A stretch of DNA of 64,000 nt from Methylocystis sp. KS32. GTDB taxonomy: Bacteria > Pseudomonadota > Alphaproteobacteria > Rhizobiales > Beijerinckiaceae. The stretch spans positions 853,806-917,805 of the forward strand of contig PHSQ01000002.1 of NCBI GenBank assembly GCA_002862095.1, in the 5' to 3' direction. Shown here piece by piece: positions 1 to 10,623 of the stretch (its first letter is position 1; every line of letters begins with the position of its first letter). The notes under the pieces were generated by a model. The model was not told where the DNA came from and ran no database searches. It was given only the letters and a program-made list of their open reading frames with translations. The position numbers were made by a program, and so were the translations under genes.

Positions 1-904
1 AGGTTTCGATCAGCGCGACCAGCCGCGACGCCGGCCAAATCTTTAGGTGGGCCTCGATCTCGGAGTCCGGAACCGAGAAAAAGCCGCCGCGCTTCACCGT
101 CATCAAACCGCCGCCGATCCGACCCCTGTGCAGCGACATGGCGTAGCGCAGCGCATTGGAGATCAGCAGGGTGGGATCGCCGCCCCGCGCCAGCGTCTCG
201 TCGAAATCGGCGCCCGCCGCAAGCATCTTCCCGCTGAAGGCGTCGAGAACGACCGAATCGGCCGCGCCCTTGGAGGCGTGCGCGACGACCTCCAATATGT
301 CCGTGGCCTCGACGCGCGAGCGCCCGTGCATATAGAGCAACAACTTCTGCAATTCGGATCGGCTCATCAGCCGATCCTCGCCGAGCGCCGCCTGCAACAA
401 GGCGCGCGCCTCGGGAGCGATCGCGAGGCGCGCCTCGCGCAGGGTTTTGTCGATCAACGCATTCACGTCCGCGTCGCTGTCCGGCGAACATTCGATCGCT
501 GCGCCATCCTTGAAGCCCTCCACTAATTTGCGCAGCGGCGCGTCCTTGCGCAGCGTTCCGGCTGTGAGAATGACGCTGCAATCCCTGGGCGGCGCCGCCA
601 GCAACATTTCAACGGCGGGAGCGACGGCTTTCGTCCCCGTCTCGACGAGCAAGGCCCGGCGGCCGCCAAAAAGCGGCACGGTGTTGGCTTCGTCGATCAG
701 CATCAGCGGATCGGCGGCGATGGCGTCTCCGCTCATCTCTACAAATTGGAAGGGATCACGGCGGTCGTCGACGCGGCGCTCGGCGAGACGCAAGGCGCGC
801 TCGCGCACGAGACCCGCGTCGGAGCCATGCACGAGAAAAAGAAAAACATGAGGAGGCGGCGCGTCGACGAACCGCTCCCCGTCGCCCTTTTTGACCGCGA
901 CCAT
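1..904 (-). CDS. holA: DNA polymerase III delta subunit (partial, 3' end off the window)
   Basis: The reverse strand reads open from an ATG at 904 to the window edge, giving about 301 residues without a stop. The N-terminal region contains PPPHVFLVHGSDAGLVRERA, a fold typical of the delta clamp-loader subunit (AAA+ without a working P-loop), followed by NTVPLFGGRRALLVE and APLRKLVEGF-type delta motifs. The protein opens the sliding clamp during replication. It starts 12 bp after the lptE stop, and lptE in turn overlaps leuS, so the three form one minus-strand unit; the leuS-lptE-holA order is common in alphaproteobacteria. The C-terminus lies outside the window. Confidence 0.9.
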   Translation of the reverse strand, partial: MVAVKKGDGERFVDAPPPHVFLFLVHGSDAGLVRERALRLAERRVDDRRDPFQFVEMSGDAIAADPLMLIDEANTVPLFGGRRALLVETGTKAVAPAVEMLLAAPPRDCSVILTAGTLRKDAPLRKLVEGFKDGAAIECSPDSDADVNALIDKTLREARLAIAPEARALLQAALGEDRLMSRSELQKLLLYMHGRSRVEATDILEVVAHASKGAADSVVLDAFSGKMLAAGADFDETLARGGDPTLLISNALRYAMSLHRGRIGGGLMTVKRGGFFSVPDSEIEAHLKIWPASRLVALIET

Positions 905-916
905 CGAACGGACTTG

Positions 917-1453
917 CTAAGGCGTCGGTGCGCGCGAGGAGAGCGCGGTGGCGATTCTGGTTCTGATTTCCTCGGCGATAGTCCTGGCGTCGCGATTTTC
1001 GGCGTCGCGCGCGGCGCGAATATTGGTCAAGCGACTGCTGAAACGATCGTAGCTCGCGATGTTGGAAGCCACGCCCTTGGTCACTTCATGTTCGTCGGGC
1101 AACGTGACGAGGCGGTAATGGGCGTCGACGATCACGGTCGCGGAGGTCGCGCGCGACGTCACCGTGTCGATAATCGGCGTGCGCGCGGACTCCAGCAGCG
1201 TCACGGTCAGTCGATAGCGCGGCGAAACCTGCGAGCCGGTTCCGTTCAAGCTGTAGACCAATTCATTACGCACGAAATGGCCCAGCCTGTCAGGCATCGG
1301 AGCCACTTCGATCGCCTGCAACTCCTCGGCGAGACCGGCGTTGGCGCTGAGCGGACCGTACATCGGCTCGATGCACCCGGATAAAGCCGCGGCGGCGCCC
1401 GCCAGAGCGGCAAAAACCACCGCCCGGCGCAATCCCCGATCAAACCACCACAT
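917..1453 (-). CDS. lptE: LPS-assembly lipoprotein LptE
   Basis: 178 residues with a lipoprotein signal: a hydrophobic run at residues 11-24, then lipobox LSGC with the acylated cysteine at C27. The mature part has the LptE-type layout (IEPMYGPL after the lipobox, then short beta strands such as [11 protein letters not shown] and an Arg-rich C-terminal helix). LptE plugs the LptD barrel in the outer membrane and guides lipopolysaccharide to the cell surface. The start codon lies inside the 3' end of leuS (14-bp overlap), which implies translational coupling with leuS upstream and holA downstream. Confidence 0.88.
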   Translation of the reverse strand: MWWFDRGLRRAVVFAALAGAAAALSGCIEPMYGPLSANAGLAEELQAIEVAPMPDRLGHFVRNELVYSLNGTGSQVSPRYRLTVTLLESARTPIIDTVTSRATSATVIVDAHYRLVTLPDEHEVTKGVASNIASYDRFSSRLTNIRAARDAENRDARTIAEEIRTRIATALSSRAPTP

Positions 1454-4085
1454 TGACGATCCTTTTGGGAACGAGAATGAATTTCTTCACCGGCCTGCCC
1501 TCCAGCGCGCGTTGCACGCCTTCCTGCGCCAGAGCCTCGGCGCGAACGGCTTCCTCGTCGGCGTCGTGGGGAACGAGAATTTCCGCGCGTTTCTTGCCAT
1601 TGACCTGGACGGGCAAGCTTATCAGCTCTTGCGCCACGAGGGTAGGATCGGCGACCGGCCAGGGCGCCCGCGCCGCCAAATCCTCATGGCCGAGGTCGGC
1701 CCAGCATTCCTCGGCGACATGCGGCGTCATCGGCGCGACCAGCAGAATGAGGCTCTCCGCCGCCTCGCGGAATACGAAGGCGAGATCCGCGGCGACGCCC
1801 TCCTCGGTTACTTCGTCGAGCGCCGCCGTCAGCTCATTGGCGAATTCGCGTATCCGCGCGATGGCGCTGTTGAAGCGCAGGCGCTCGATATTTTCCGTCA
1901 CCTGAGCGATGGCGCGGTGCGTCGCCTGGCGCAGCTTCCGCGCAGCCTCGCCGAATTGCGCTGGAACGGGCGCGCCCATCGGGGCGGCGACGCGGCCGGC
2001 CTCGCCGGTCAAGCGCCACAAACGCTGAACGAAGCGCCAGGCGCCCTGCGCGCCCTCGTCCGACCAAATCACGTCGCGATCCGGCGGCGAGTCCGACAGC
2101 ACGAAAAGCCGCGCGGTGTCGGCGCCGTAGCTCGCGATGATGTCGTCGGGGTCCACGGTGTTCTTCTTGGACTTCGACATCTTCTCGATCGGGCCAATGA
2201 CGACTTCCGCGCCATCATCGATCATGAAGGCGCGGCGGCTCTTGTCATTGGTCTCGATACGGATTTCCGAAGGCGAGACCCACCCTTCCGGGCCTTTGTA
2301 GGTTTCGTGCACCACCATGCCCTGGGTGAACAGGCCGGAGAAGGGCTCGGCCAACTCCCCATGCCCCGAGTCACGCATCGCCCGCGCGAAAAAGCGCGAG
2401 TAGAGCAGATGCAAAATCGCGTGCTCGATTCCGCCGATATATTGATCGACCGGCAGCCAGCGGCGCATCGCCTCCCGCGCCGCCGGCTCCTGCGCATTGT
2501 GCGGATCGGTGAAGCGCGCGTAATACCAGGAGGAATCGACGAAAGTGTCCATCGTGTCGGTCTCGCGCCGCGCCGGCTTGCCGCATTGCGGACAGGGGAC
2601 ATGCTTCCAGGTCGGATGACGGTCGAGCGGATTGCCGGGCTGATCGAAAGTGACGTCCTCCGGCAGGGTTACGGGCAGATCGGACGAGGGAGCCGGCACG
2701 GCGCCGCAAGCCTCGCAGTGGATGATGGGGATCGGACAACCCCAATAACGCTGGCGCGACACGCCCCAGTCGCGCAGCTTGTAATTGACCTTGCGCTTTC
2801 CTTGCGGCGCGCCGAAGAGGTCGGTCTTTTCCAGGCGCGCGGCGACGGCCTCCTTGGCCTGCGCCACGGTCAGGCCGTCGAGGAATCCCGAATTGATCAG
2901 CCGTCCCTCGCCCTCGAAGGCGGCATCGGTCACGACGAGGCTGGCGGGCTCGGCGCCTTCGGGACAGACCACCGGCGTCGCGCCGAGGCCATAACGGTTG
3001 GAGAAATCGAGGTCGCGCTGGTCATGCGCCGGGCAGCCGAAGATCGCGCCCGCGCCATAGTCCATCAGAACGAAATTGGCGACATAGACCGGCAGCAACC
3101 AGTTTTCGTCGAAGGGATGGCGGACTTTCAGGTCGGTGTCGAACCCCTTCTTTTCCGCCGTCTCGATGGCGGCGACCGACGTGCCCATATGATGGCATTC
3201 GTCGATGAAGGCCTTCAGCGCCGGGTTTTTCTCGGCGACGCTATGCGCCAGCGGGTGGTCGGCGGCTATCGCCAAAAATTTCGCGCCAAAAAGCGTATCT
3301 GGCCGCGTGGTGAAAACCTCGACTTCGCCAGAGGACTCGGCCATCTCGAATCGCACCAGCAGACCCTCGGATCGGCCGATCCAATTGTGTTGCATCAGCC
3401 GGACTTTGTCCGGCCACCGCTCCAGCGTCTCCAGCCCTTTCAGCAAATCCTCGGAGTAGTTGGCGATCTTGAAGAACCATTGCGTCAGGTCGCGCTGTTC
3501 CACCAGCGCGCCCGAACGCCAGCCGCGCCCGTCGATCACCTGCTCATTGGCGAGCACGGTGTGGTCCACCGGGTCCCAATTCACCTTGGATTGCTTGCGG
3601 TCGACGATGCCGGCGCGCAGGAAATCGAGAAAGAGTTGCTGCTGGCGGCCGTAATAGGCGGGGTCGCAGGTTGCGATCTCCCGCGACCAATCGAGCGAAA
3701 GGCCGAGAGATTTGAGCTGGGCGCGCATCGCGGCGATATTGGCGTAGGTCCATTCGGCGGGATGGCGCTTGCCCTGCATGGCCGCGTTTTCGGCGGGAAG
3801 GCCGAAGGCGTCCCAGCCCATCGGATGCAGCACATCCGCGCCCTTGGCGCGCATGAAGCGGGCGATGACGTCGCCCATCGAATAGTTGCGCACATGCCCC
3901 ATGTGGATGCGCCCCGAAGGATAGGGGAACATCTCCAGCACGTAATATTTGGGCTTTTCGGAAGCGCCGCCGATGTTTCGACCGTCGCCGTCAAAAGTTG
4001 CTCCGGCCTCGAAGATCCGCGCGTCTTCCCAGATTTTCCGCCACTTGGGTTCGACGGTGGCGAAATTATAGCGTTCGACTCTCAT
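1440..4085 (-). CDS. leuS: Leucyl-tRNA synthetase
   Basis: 881 residues, normal for bacterial LeuRS, a cytoplasmic class I synthetase. The HIGH signature is H61-M-G-H64 within [11 protein letters not shown]. The CP1 editing domain holds TTRPDTLFG near 259-267 and GCPAHDQRD near 350-358. A zinc-like Cys cluster (CEAC at 457-460, CPQC at 498-501) precedes KMSKS at 635-639. The product attaches leucine to tRNA-Leu; one such tRNA lies about 4.6 kb away. It is first in the leuS-lptE-holA unit and overlaps lptE by 14 bp. Confidence 0.97.
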   Translation of the reverse strand: MRVERYNFATVEPKWRKIWEDARIFEAGATFDGDGRNIGGASEKPKYYVLEMFPYPSGRIHMGHVRNYSMGDVIARFMRAKGADVLHPMGWDAFGLPAENAAMQGKRHPAEWTYANIAAMRAQLKSLGLSLDWSREIATCDPAYYGRQQQLFLDFLRAGIVDRKQSKVNWDPVDHTVLANEQVIDGRGWRSGALVEQRDLTQWFFKIANYSEDLLKGLETLERWPDKVRLMQHNWIGRSEGLLVRFEMAESSGEVEVFTTRPDTLFGAKFLAIAADHPLAHSVAEKNPALKAFIDECHHMGTSVAAIETAEKKGFDTDLKVRHPFDENWLLPVYVANFVLMDYGAGAIFGCPAHDQRDLDFSNRYGLGATPVVCPEGAEPASLVVTDAAFEGEGRLINSGFLDGLTVAQAKEAVAARLEKTDLFGAPQGKRKVNYKLRDWGVSRQRYWGCPIPIIHCEACGAVPAPSSDLPVTLPEDVTFDQPGNPLDRHPTWKHVPCPQCGKPARRETDTMDTFVDSSWYYARFTDPHNAQEPAAREAMRRWLPVDQYIGGIEHAILHLLYSRFFARAMRDSGHGELAEPFSGLFTQGMVVHETYKGPEGWVSPSEIRIETNDKSRRAFMIDDGAEVVIGPIEKMSKSKKNTVDPDDIIASYGADTARLFVLSDSPPDRDVIWSDEGAQGAWRFVQRLWRLTGEAGRVAAPMGAPVPAQFGEAARKLRQATHRAIAQVTENIERLRFNSAIARIREFANELTAALDEVTEEGVAADLAFVFREAAESLILLVAPMTPHVAEECWADLGHEDLAARAPWPVADPTLVAQELISLPVQVNGKKRAEILVPHDADEEAVRAEALAQEGVQRALEGRPVKKFILVPKRIVNVVV

Positions 4086-4216
4086 GATGGCGGCTTATCC
4101 GGCGTAAGGCAGGGTTTTGCCTGTAATGCCGGGCGAGAGGCGGCTTGTCAAAGGCGCCGAAGAAAAAGTGGCGGACGTCGCCGCCCGCCGCTCGCATCAT
4201 CGTATTTGGAGTTGGC

Positions 4217-6226
4217 TCAAGCAAACTCCATGATCACCGCGTCGACCGCGAGGCTGTCGCCCGCCTTGGCGACGATTTTCTTGACGGTCACGTCGCGCTC
4301 GGCGCGCAGCACGTTTTCCATCTTCATCGCCTCGACCATGCACAAAGGCTCGCCCGCCTTGACCTCCTGCCCTTCAACGACATCGATGGTCTTGACGAGA
4401 CCCGGCATCGGACAGAGCAGATGTCTGGAGATTCCAGCATCCTTCTTCTTCGGCATGAAGGTGGCGAGTTCCGCTTCGCGCAGCGTGTAAACCCGCGCCG
4501 CGACGCTGACGCCCTGGTGCGACAGTTCGTAGCCATTGAGGATCGCCCGCGCCTGCACGAAAACGGTGTGGCCGTCGACGGCGCCCTCGAACACCGGCTC
4601 GCCCGGACGCCAGTTCGACGAAACGCGATGGGCGCGGTTGTCTCCCTGCGCGAAGCGCACGATCAGCGCTTCGCCCTGCGATTCGATCGAAACGTCGAAA
4701 CGCTGATCGGCGAGCATGCACACGCGGTCGCGGGCGAACCGAACCGGCGCGCCATTGCGCAATTGCCCGGAAATCTTGCGTTTGCGTTCATTGCCGATGT
4801 GGTCCATCAGCGTCGCGACGGCGGCGAGAATATGCGCCAACTCGCCCTGAGGCTCCTGCGCGACGAAACCGCCTGCATATTCCTCGGCGATGAAGCCGGT
4901 GGACAGTTTTCCCGAGCGCCAGCGCTCGTGCATCATGAGCGAGGACAGGAAGGGGATATTGTGGCGGATGCCGTCGATCACGAAGCGGTCGAGCGCGTCG
5001 GCCTGCGCCTGAATGGCGCTCAAGCGGTTGGGTCCATGCGTGACGAGCTTGGCGATCATCGGATCGTAATGGATGGAGATTTCCCGCCCCTCGGTCACGC
5101 CGGTGTCGTTGCGCACGGTGATTCCGTCGGCGCGTTTTTCATCCGGCGGACGATATTTCACCAGACGGCCGATCGACGGCAGAAAGTTGCGCGTCGGATC
5201 CTCGGCGTAGATGCGGCTCTCTACCGCCCATCCCTTGATCTTGACGTCTTCCTGCTTGATTTGCAGCGGCTCGCCGGCGGCGACGCGGATCATCTGCTCG
5301 ACAAGATCGATCCCGGTGATGAGTTCCGTCACCGGATGCTCGACTTGCAGGCGCGTGTTCATTTCCAGGAAATAGAAGCTCTTGTCCTGCCCCGCGACGA
5401 ACTCCACCGTTCCGGCGGAATTGTAGTCCACGGCCTTGGCGAGCGCGACGGCCTGCGCCCCCATGGCCGCGCGGGTCTCGGGGTCGAGCAAAGGCGAAGG
5501 CGCTTCCTCGATGACTTTCTGATTGCGGCGCTGGATCGAACATTCGCGCTCGTTGAGATGAATCACATTGCCGTAACTGTCGCCCAGCACCTGGATTTCG
5601 ATGTGGCGCGGATTGACGATGAATTTCTCGATGAAGACGCGGTCGTCGCCGAAGGAGGACGCCGCTTCGGAGCGGGCGCGGTTGAAGCCTTCGACGACTT
5701 CGTCGGCCTTGTACGCGACGCGCATCCCCTTGCCGCCGCCGCCGGCCGAAGCCTTCAGCATCACCGGATAGCCGATTTCATTCGCGATCTTGACCGCTTC
5801 CTCGCCGTTCTGGATCACGCCGAGATAGCCCGGCACCACGTTCACGTTCGCCTTGGAGGCGAATTTCTTGGATTCGATCTTGTCGCCCATCGCCTCGATG
5901 GCCCTTGGGTTGGGACCGATGAAAACGATGTTGGCCTCCGCGAGCGCCTTGGCGAAAGCGGCGCGCTCGGAAAGAAATCCATATCCCGGATGCACTGCTT
6001 CGGCGCCGGTGATTTTGCAGGCCTCGATGATCTTGTCGATCAGGAGATAGGACTGGGCGGCGGCCGGCGGCCCAATATGAATCGCCTCGTCCGCCATCTC
6101 CACATGAAGCGCGTCGGCGTCGGCGTCCGAATAGACGGCGACCGTGGCGATGCCCATGCGGCGGGCGGTCTTGATGATGCGGCAAGCGATCTCGCCGCGG
6201 TTGGCGATCAGTATTTTGCGAAACAT
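4217..6226 (-). CDS. pccA: Biotin-dependent acyl-CoA carboxylase alpha subunit (propionyl-CoA carboxylase type)
   Basis: 669 residues in the order biotin carboxylase (1-~450), BT-type linker, and biotinyl domain (~595-669). The start MFRKILIANRGEIACRII and the ATP-grasp loop GGGGKGM (162-168) are textbook. EMNTRLQVEHPVTE carries the catalytic region. The biotin attachment motif is EAMKMEN with the biotinylated lysine at K635. Carrying carboxylase and carrier in one chain separates it from the AccB/AccC pair. Propionyl-CoA is the likeliest substrate from overall similarity; acetyl- or methylcrotonyl-CoA cannot be excluded. No beta subunit (pccB) is in the window. Confidence 0.88.
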   Translation of the reverse strand: MFRKILIANRGEIACRIIKTARRMGIATVAVYSDADADALHVEMADEAIHIGPPAAAQSYLLIDKIIEACKITGAEAVHPGYGFLSERAAFAKALAEANIVFIGPNPRAIEAMGDKIESKKFASKANVNVVPGYLGVIQNGEEAVKIANEIGYPVMLKASAGGGGKGMRVAYKADEVVEGFNRARSEAASSFGDDRVFIEKFIVNPRHIEIQVLGDSYGNVIHLNERECSIQRRNQKVIEEAPSPLLDPETRAAMGAQAVALAKAVDYNSAGTVEFVAGQDKSFYFLEMNTRLQVEHPVTELITGIDLVEQMIRVAAGEPLQIKQEDVKIKGWAVESRIYAEDPTRNFLPSIGRLVKYRPPDEKRADGITVRNDTGVTEGREISIHYDPMIAKLVTHGPNRLSAIQAQADALDRFVIDGIRHNIPFLSSLMMHERWRSGKLSTGFIAEEYAGGFVAQEPQGELAHILAAVATLMDHIGNERKRKISGQLRNGAPVRFARDRVCMLADQRFDVSIESQGEALIVRFAQGDNRAHRVSSNWRPGEPVFEGAVDGHTVFVQARAILNGYELSHQGVSVAARVYTLREAELATFMPKKKDAGISRHLLCPMPGLVKTIDVVEGQEVKAGEPLCMVEAMKMENVLRAERDVTVKKIVAKAGDSLAVDAVIMEFA

Positions 6227-6305
6227 TGGCGCCCCAACCTTAAAGCGTTTGACGCACCCGCCTCCGCTCCCCCGGAAACTGGCGGGCGCCGGTTTTTGTT
6301 ATTTG

Positions 6306-6938
6306 CTATTTTGATTCTGTTTCTTCGTCTGGACGCTTCGCCTGGACGCTGTCAACGATGCCGAACGCCTTCGCCTCTTCCGCCGTCATGAAATGATCGC
6401 GGTCGAGAGTCTTCTCGATGGTGTCGTAATCCTTGCCGGTGTGCTTCACATATATTTCGTTCAGGCGGCGCTTGATCTTGAGAATGTCTTCGGCGTGCCG
6501 CTGAATGTCGGACGCCTGGCCCTGGAAGCCGCCAGAGGGCTGGTGCAACATCACGCGGGCGTTGGGAAGCGCAAAGCGAAGTCCCGCGGCGCCGGCGCAC
6601 AGCAGCAGCGACCCCATGGAGGCCGCCTGGCCAACGCAGAGCGTCGAGACCTTGGGCTTGATGAACTGCATCGTGTCGTAGATCGCCAAGCCGGAGGTGA
6701 CGACGCCGCCGGGAGAATTGATGTAGATGGAGATTTCCTTTTTGGGATTCTCGGACTCGAGGAACAGAAGCTGCGCGATGATCACCGAGGCCATATGGTC
6801 TTCCACAGGCCCGGTGAGGAAGATGATGCGCTCGCGCAGCAGACGCGAGTAAATGTCGAAACCGCGTTCGCCCCGCGACGTGTTCTCGATCACCTGCGGG
6901 ATGAGATACTGGTTATAAACCTCGATTGGATCGCGCAT
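6306..6938 (-). CDS. clpP: ATP-dependent Clp protease proteolytic subunit
   Basis: 210 residues. The serine-protease triad is visible as S107 (GQAASMGS), H132 (MLHQPSGG) and D181 (TLDRDHFM). The N-terminus [20 protein letters not shown] is the alphaproteobacterial form and suggests no long propeptide. ClpP forms a tetradecameric cytoplasmic barrel fed by ClpX or ClpA. The trigger factor gene lies upstream on the same strand, matching the widespread tig-clpP-clpX order, but clpX is not next: the following gene is the carboxylase, so the clpX linkage is broken here. Confidence 0.96.
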   Translation of the reverse strand: MRDPIEVYNQYLIPQVIENTSRGERGFDIYSRLLRERIIFLTGPVEDHMASVIIAQLLFLESENPKKEISIYINSPGGVVTSGLAIYDTMQFIKPKVSTLCVGQAASMGSLLLCAGAAGLRFALPNARVMLHQPSGGFQGQASDIQRHAEDILKIKRRLNEIYVKHTGKDYDTIEKTLDRDHFMTAEEAKAFGIVDSVQAKRPDEETESK

Positions 6939-7092
6939 CTTCCTTGCCTTTCTCGCCCTTGGCGGGGCCGCCGCTTCGCCATCGGAACGCGGCGGTCCAG
7001 CCTCTAGTCATATTTCGTCCGGGCGGCAAGACGCAAAACCAGGACCAGCGGCGTTGACTCCTCGAAAGAAAGGCCTGCCGCGCGTCGGCTCG

Positions 7093-8448
7093 TCAGGCGG
7101 CTTCGTCCTCGTCCTCGGCGAAGAGTTCATCGCGCGTCACGGTCTTGTCCGCGATCTTGATGAGGCTGCTCAGATGGGCGACCACCCGCTCCTCGTAAAT
7201 CGGAGCGCGAAGCTGGGCCAGCGCCGCTTCATTGTTGCGGTAGAAGTCCCAGACCTGCTTCTCCTGACCAGGGAACTGACGCGCCCGCTCGACCACGGCG
7301 TCCGTGAGGTCTTTCTCCTCCACCTTGACGCCGGCGCGCTGGCCGATTTCCGCCAGAACCAGCCCGAGGCGGACGCGGCGCTCGGCGATGGCGCGATATT
7401 CGGCGCGCAGCGCTTCCTCGCTCTTGCCCTCGTCGGCCAGGGTCTTGCCCGCGCGCTTGCGCTCGGCCTCGACCTCCCGCCAGATGGAGTCGAATTCCTG
7501 ATCGACGAGTCCCTGCGGAAGCTCGAAGCTGTATCGCGCGTCGAGCGCGTCCAAAAGAGCGCGCTTCAGCTTGTCGCGCGAGGCCTTGTCGTAGTCGGCC
7601 TCGATATTGCCGCGCACGGCCGTCTTGAAGGCGTCAAGCGATTCGAAACCATATTTCTTGGCGAATTCGTCGTCGATTTCTTGCGCCTTCGGGCCGGCGA
7701 CGGACTTCACCGTGACGTCGAATTCGGCCGCCTTGCCGGCGAGATTCGTGGCGGAGTAATTCTCCGGGAAGGTCACTTTCACCACCCGCTGTTCGCCCGC
7801 CGCGGCGCCTTCGAGCTGTTCCTCGAAGCCGGGAATGAAGGAGCCGGAGCCCAGCACGAGGTCGACGTCTCCGCCGGTTCCGCCCTCGAAAGGCACGCCG
7901 TCGAGCTTGCCGGTGAAGTCGATGGCGACCTTATCGCCCTTCTCGGCCTTGGCGCCCTCGGCGGTCTTGGGCTCGAATTCGCGGACGCGCTCGGCGAGTT
8001 TCTCCAGCGCGGACTGCACGTCCTCGTCCGTGACCGGCGCCACCGGCCGTTCGAGAGAGATGTCGTCGAAACCGCCGAGTTCGAAAATCGGCAGCGTCTC
8101 GAACGAAACGGAGAAGGCGAAATCACCCGCCGCCTCGAGCGCCTTTTCGACCTCTTCCTGAGCGGGGAAATCGAGCTTCGGCTCCATCGCCACGCGAAGC
8201 TGGTTTTCGTCCATGATCTTGCGGTTCGCCTCGTTCACCGCCTCTTGCAGCACCTCGCCCATGAGGCTCTTGCCGTAGAGCTTTCTAAGGTGGGAAACGG
8301 GCGCCTTGCCCGGCCGGAAGCCCTTGATGTGAGCCTTGGCGCGCATCTCCATGAGCTGCGAATCGAGCTTGGCGGCCAGATCGCCCGCCGGCAACACAAC
8401 CTTAAATTCCCGTTTCAAGCCCTCGGAGAGGGTTTGCGTCACTTGCAT
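7093..8448 (-). CDS. tig: Trigger factor (ribosome-associated chaperone, peptidyl-prolyl isomerase)
   Basis: 451 residues from the ATG at 8448 ([15 protein letters not shown]). That start fits the family and has GGAAGG 8 bp upstream; an ATG six codons earlier is less likely. The ribosome-binding signature [17 protein letters not shown] is at about residues 46-62. A central FKBP-type isomerase domain follows ([19 protein letters not shown]), then the helical C-terminal chaperone arms ending in an acidic tail. It binds nascent chains at the ribosome exit. It sits directly upstream of clpP on the same strand. Confidence 0.95.
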   Translation of the reverse strand: MQVTQTLSEGLKREFKVVLPAGDLAAKLDSQLMEMRAKAHIKGFRPGKAPVSHLRKLYGKSLMGEVLQEAVNEANRKIMDENQLRVAMEPKLDFPAQEEVEKALEAAGDFAFSVSFETLPIFELGGFDDISLERPVAPVTDEDVQSALEKLAERVREFEPKTAEGAKAEKGDKVAIDFTGKLDGVPFEGGTGGDVDLVLGSGSFIPGFEEQLEGAAAGEQRVVKVTFPENYSATNLAGKAAEFDVTVKSVAGPKAQEIDDEFAKKYGFESLDAFKTAVRGNIEADYDKASRDKLKRALLDALDARYSFELPQGLVDQEFDSIWREVEAERKRAGKTLADEGKSEEALRAEYRAIAERRVRLGLVLAEIGQRAGVKVEEKDLTDAVVERARQFPGQEKQVWDFYRNNEAALAQLRAPIYEERVVAHLSSLIKIADKTVTRDELFAEDEDEAA

Positions 8449-8660
8449 GTCATTCGCCTTCCGCAATAGCCCGCCGCTCGCGGCGGGCGTCCTCGAGACG
8501 CCCTTGCGTCCTTGTGGCGGCGCTCAGCGCCGAAACTCTCCTATGCGCCGTCACGCGGAAACAACACTCCGCCATGCGGCGCAGACCCGAACAAAGGCCG
8601 TCGACAAGCCAGATGCAGCCCCGCGGCCCTGGCCTCTCGATGACGCTTGCGCCGGTCTTT

Positions 8661-8745
8661 TGGTGCGGGCGGAGGGACTCGAACCCCCACGACTTGCGTC
8701 ACCGGAACCTAAATCCGGCGCGTCTACCAGTTCCGCCACGCCCGC
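8661..8745 (-). tRNA. tRNA-Leu (anticodon UAG)
   Basis: 85 nt on the reverse strand with an encoded 3' CCA (8661-8663). The acceptor stem is GCGGGCG/CGCCCGC, the D-loop region is AACTGGTAGACGCG, and the anticodon stem CCGGA...TCCGG encloses loop TTTAGGT, giving anticodon TAG. A long type II variable arm and a GGTTCGAGTCC T-arm follow. The long variable arm and anticodon both indicate leucine (CUA codons). Confidence 0.96.
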
Positions 8746-8965
8746 GACGGGTGGTCCGCCGACCATGCCCACGGTCGCCGGAAGGCGATCCCGCCGGCGC
8801 GTCGCGCCGCTCTATAGCATGACGGATAGCCCGCGCAGCAGAAATTATGCGGAAAAAGCCACCCCGATTTGTACGAGAACGCCGCGAGCCGCGAACGGCG
8901 TCGCATATTTGTCGCGGGCGGGCTAAAAAGCCCGAAGATCGTGAAGCCTCAACCCCGGACCCGTA

Positions 8966-10309
8966 ATGCCGCACGCCTGCTCTCGAAGAAGCTTCCTGGC
9001 CGGCGTCAGCGCCGCCGTTCTGTCTTCCCCGGCGCGATCCGAGACGGTCGGCGAACCAAGGATCATTGAAGCTCGCGCCGGCAAAGCGGAGATTCTGCCC
9101 GCGCCCGCCCCTCCCTCCGACATTCTCGGTTTCGACGGCGCGACGCCGGGTCCCCTGCTGCGCTATAAACAGGGCGAGACGCTTTTCGCGCGCCTCAAGA
9201 ACGAAACCGACCAGCCGCTATCCCTGCATTGGCAGGGCATGAGGGGGGAAAATGCGATGGACGGCGCGGCGCCGCTCACCCAGCAGCCGGTCGCGCCCGG
9301 CGCAAGCTTCGATTACCGCCGCCCGCTGCCGGACCCCGGTCTTTTTTGTTATCGCCCCAGCGTCTTTCCCCTGAGTGGCGAACTCATGGGTCGCGGCCTC
9401 AAGGGGCTCCTGATCGTGGACGAAGCCTCGCCGCTCGAATCCGACGCCGATCTGGCCGTCGTTCTGGACGATTGGAGGCTCGATCCCAACGGATCGATTG
9501 ACCAGGACTTTTCCAAAAACGCCGAGGCGCGGGGCGAAGGCAGGATCGGCGCGCTGCTGACCGTCAATGGGACGCCGGCGCCGGCGGCGCGCGAATTCTC
9601 CCCCGGCGCCAGGGTGCGGCTGAGACTCGCCAATCTCGCCAACGCCCGCATCATGGCGCTGTCTTTCGAGAACGTGAAGCCTTATGTCATCGCCATCGAC
9701 AGTCAACCTTGCGACGCTTTCGTCCCCGTGCGCCAGACGATTCCCGTCGCTCCGGGCGCGCGTTTCGAACTGATGTTCGATCTTCCCGCCGAACAGGGCG
9801 CCCAGGCCCGGCTGATCCTGCGCGGCGCGAATGGCCAGGATCGGGACCTGATCCGCTTCTCCGCCAGAGGGCAAGCCGTCCCGGCCCGCCCGCCGATCCG
9901 CTCCCTACCCGACAATCCGGCCCTGCCGCGCGCGATCAAGCTCCAGGAATCAAAGAAGGTCGACATCGTCATCGCGCCGATGGGTCAGGGCTGGAGCTTC
10001 AACGGCGCGCCGTCGAAAGCCTATTCCGGCGCCCCCTTTTTCCGGGTGAAGCGGGGCGCTCCGGTGACGCTCGGTTTCAACAACCGCGCCCTGGTTCCGC
10101 TCGTCATGCATGTGCATGGCCATGCGGTACGCCTGCTTCACGATCTCGACGACGGATGGGAGCCCTATTGGCGCAACGCCATCGTGGCGCCGCCCGGCAA
10201 GACCAAGCATGTGGCCTTCGTCGCCGACGCGCCGGGGAAATGGGCGCTGCACGATGACATTCTCGAACATGAGGCCGCCGGCCTCGCCGGCTGGTTCGAG
10301 GTGTCATAG
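8966..10309 (+). CDS. Degenerate multicopper-oxidase (cupredoxin) family protein
   Basis: 447 residues with a Tat-like N-terminus (SRRSFLAGVSAAVL at 6-19), so probably exported. Three cupredoxin domains of the laccase/CopA/FtsP type are recognisable: DGATPGPLLRYKQGE, the LHWQGM block (H88), ALVPLVMHVHGHAVRLL (H382, H384, H386) and WALHDDILEHEAAGLAG. Most copper ligands are lost: HWHG reads HWQG, the WYHxH block is replaced by FCYRPSVF, and the type 1 Cys of HCHxxEH is D430. It may therefore be a non-oxidase structural or metal-handling protein, like FtsP/SufI. It lies 314 bp upstream of a membrane-anchored periplasmic protein on the same strand. Confidence 0.8.
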   Translation: MPHACSRRSFLAGVSAAVLSSPARSETVGEPRIIEARAGKAEILPAPAPPSDILGFDGATPGPLLRYKQGETLFARLKNETDQPLSLHWQGMRGENAMDGAAPLTQQPVAPGASFDYRRPLPDPGLFCYRPSVFPLSGELMGRGLKGLLIVDEASPLESDADLAVVLDDWRLDPNGSIDQDFSKNAEARGEGRIGALLTVNGTPAPAAREFSPGARVRLRLANLANARIMALSFENVKPYVIAIDSQPCDAFVPVRQTIPVAPGARFELMFDLPAEQGAQARLILRGANGQDRDLIRFSARGQAVPARPPIRSLPDNPALPRAIKLQESKKVDIVIAPMGQGWSFNGAPSKAYSGAPFFRVKRGAPVTLGFNNRALVPLVMHVHGHAVRLLHDLDDGWEPYWRNAIVAPPGKTKHVAFVADAPGKWALHDDILEHEAAGLAGWFEVS

Positions 10310-10623
10310 TACAAGGAATCATCCATGCCACGATACCTGGGTTTCTTCGCCAGACCAAACCGCCGGAGCGAGCCCCCCCCGCAAGGCGCAGATATTTGTG
10401 CGCTTGCGAAGAAATTCGCGCGTCTCATGTGGCGGATCGTCACGGGACAAGGCGCGAAAACCTGATATAAGATGCTCGAGGCCGCGCTTTGAGGGTGCAG
10501 CCGCATCCTTGAAACCTGCCCGTCGAGAACGGAACATGACGCGCGGGGGCGTCCGACGCCGGGCTCCTTATGAAACCGCGCCAAGAAGCGGTTCGCCTGA
10601 GAAGAAAGAACAGGGAGTACAAA
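10310..10623 (+). other. Intergenic region, no gene seen; possible promoter
   Basis: No credible coding frame between the cupredoxin gene and the next gene. TATAAG around 10464-10469 could be a -10 element for the downstream gene, but no clear -35 partner was found. A Shine-Dalgarno-like AGGGAG (10612-10617) precedes the ATG at 10624. Confidence 0.4.

Noticed and set aside
1341..4490. A 1049-codon open frame on the plus strand across leuS
   Set aside because: It lies antisense to leuS with no ribosome site or family resemblance; high GC keeps the opposite strand open.
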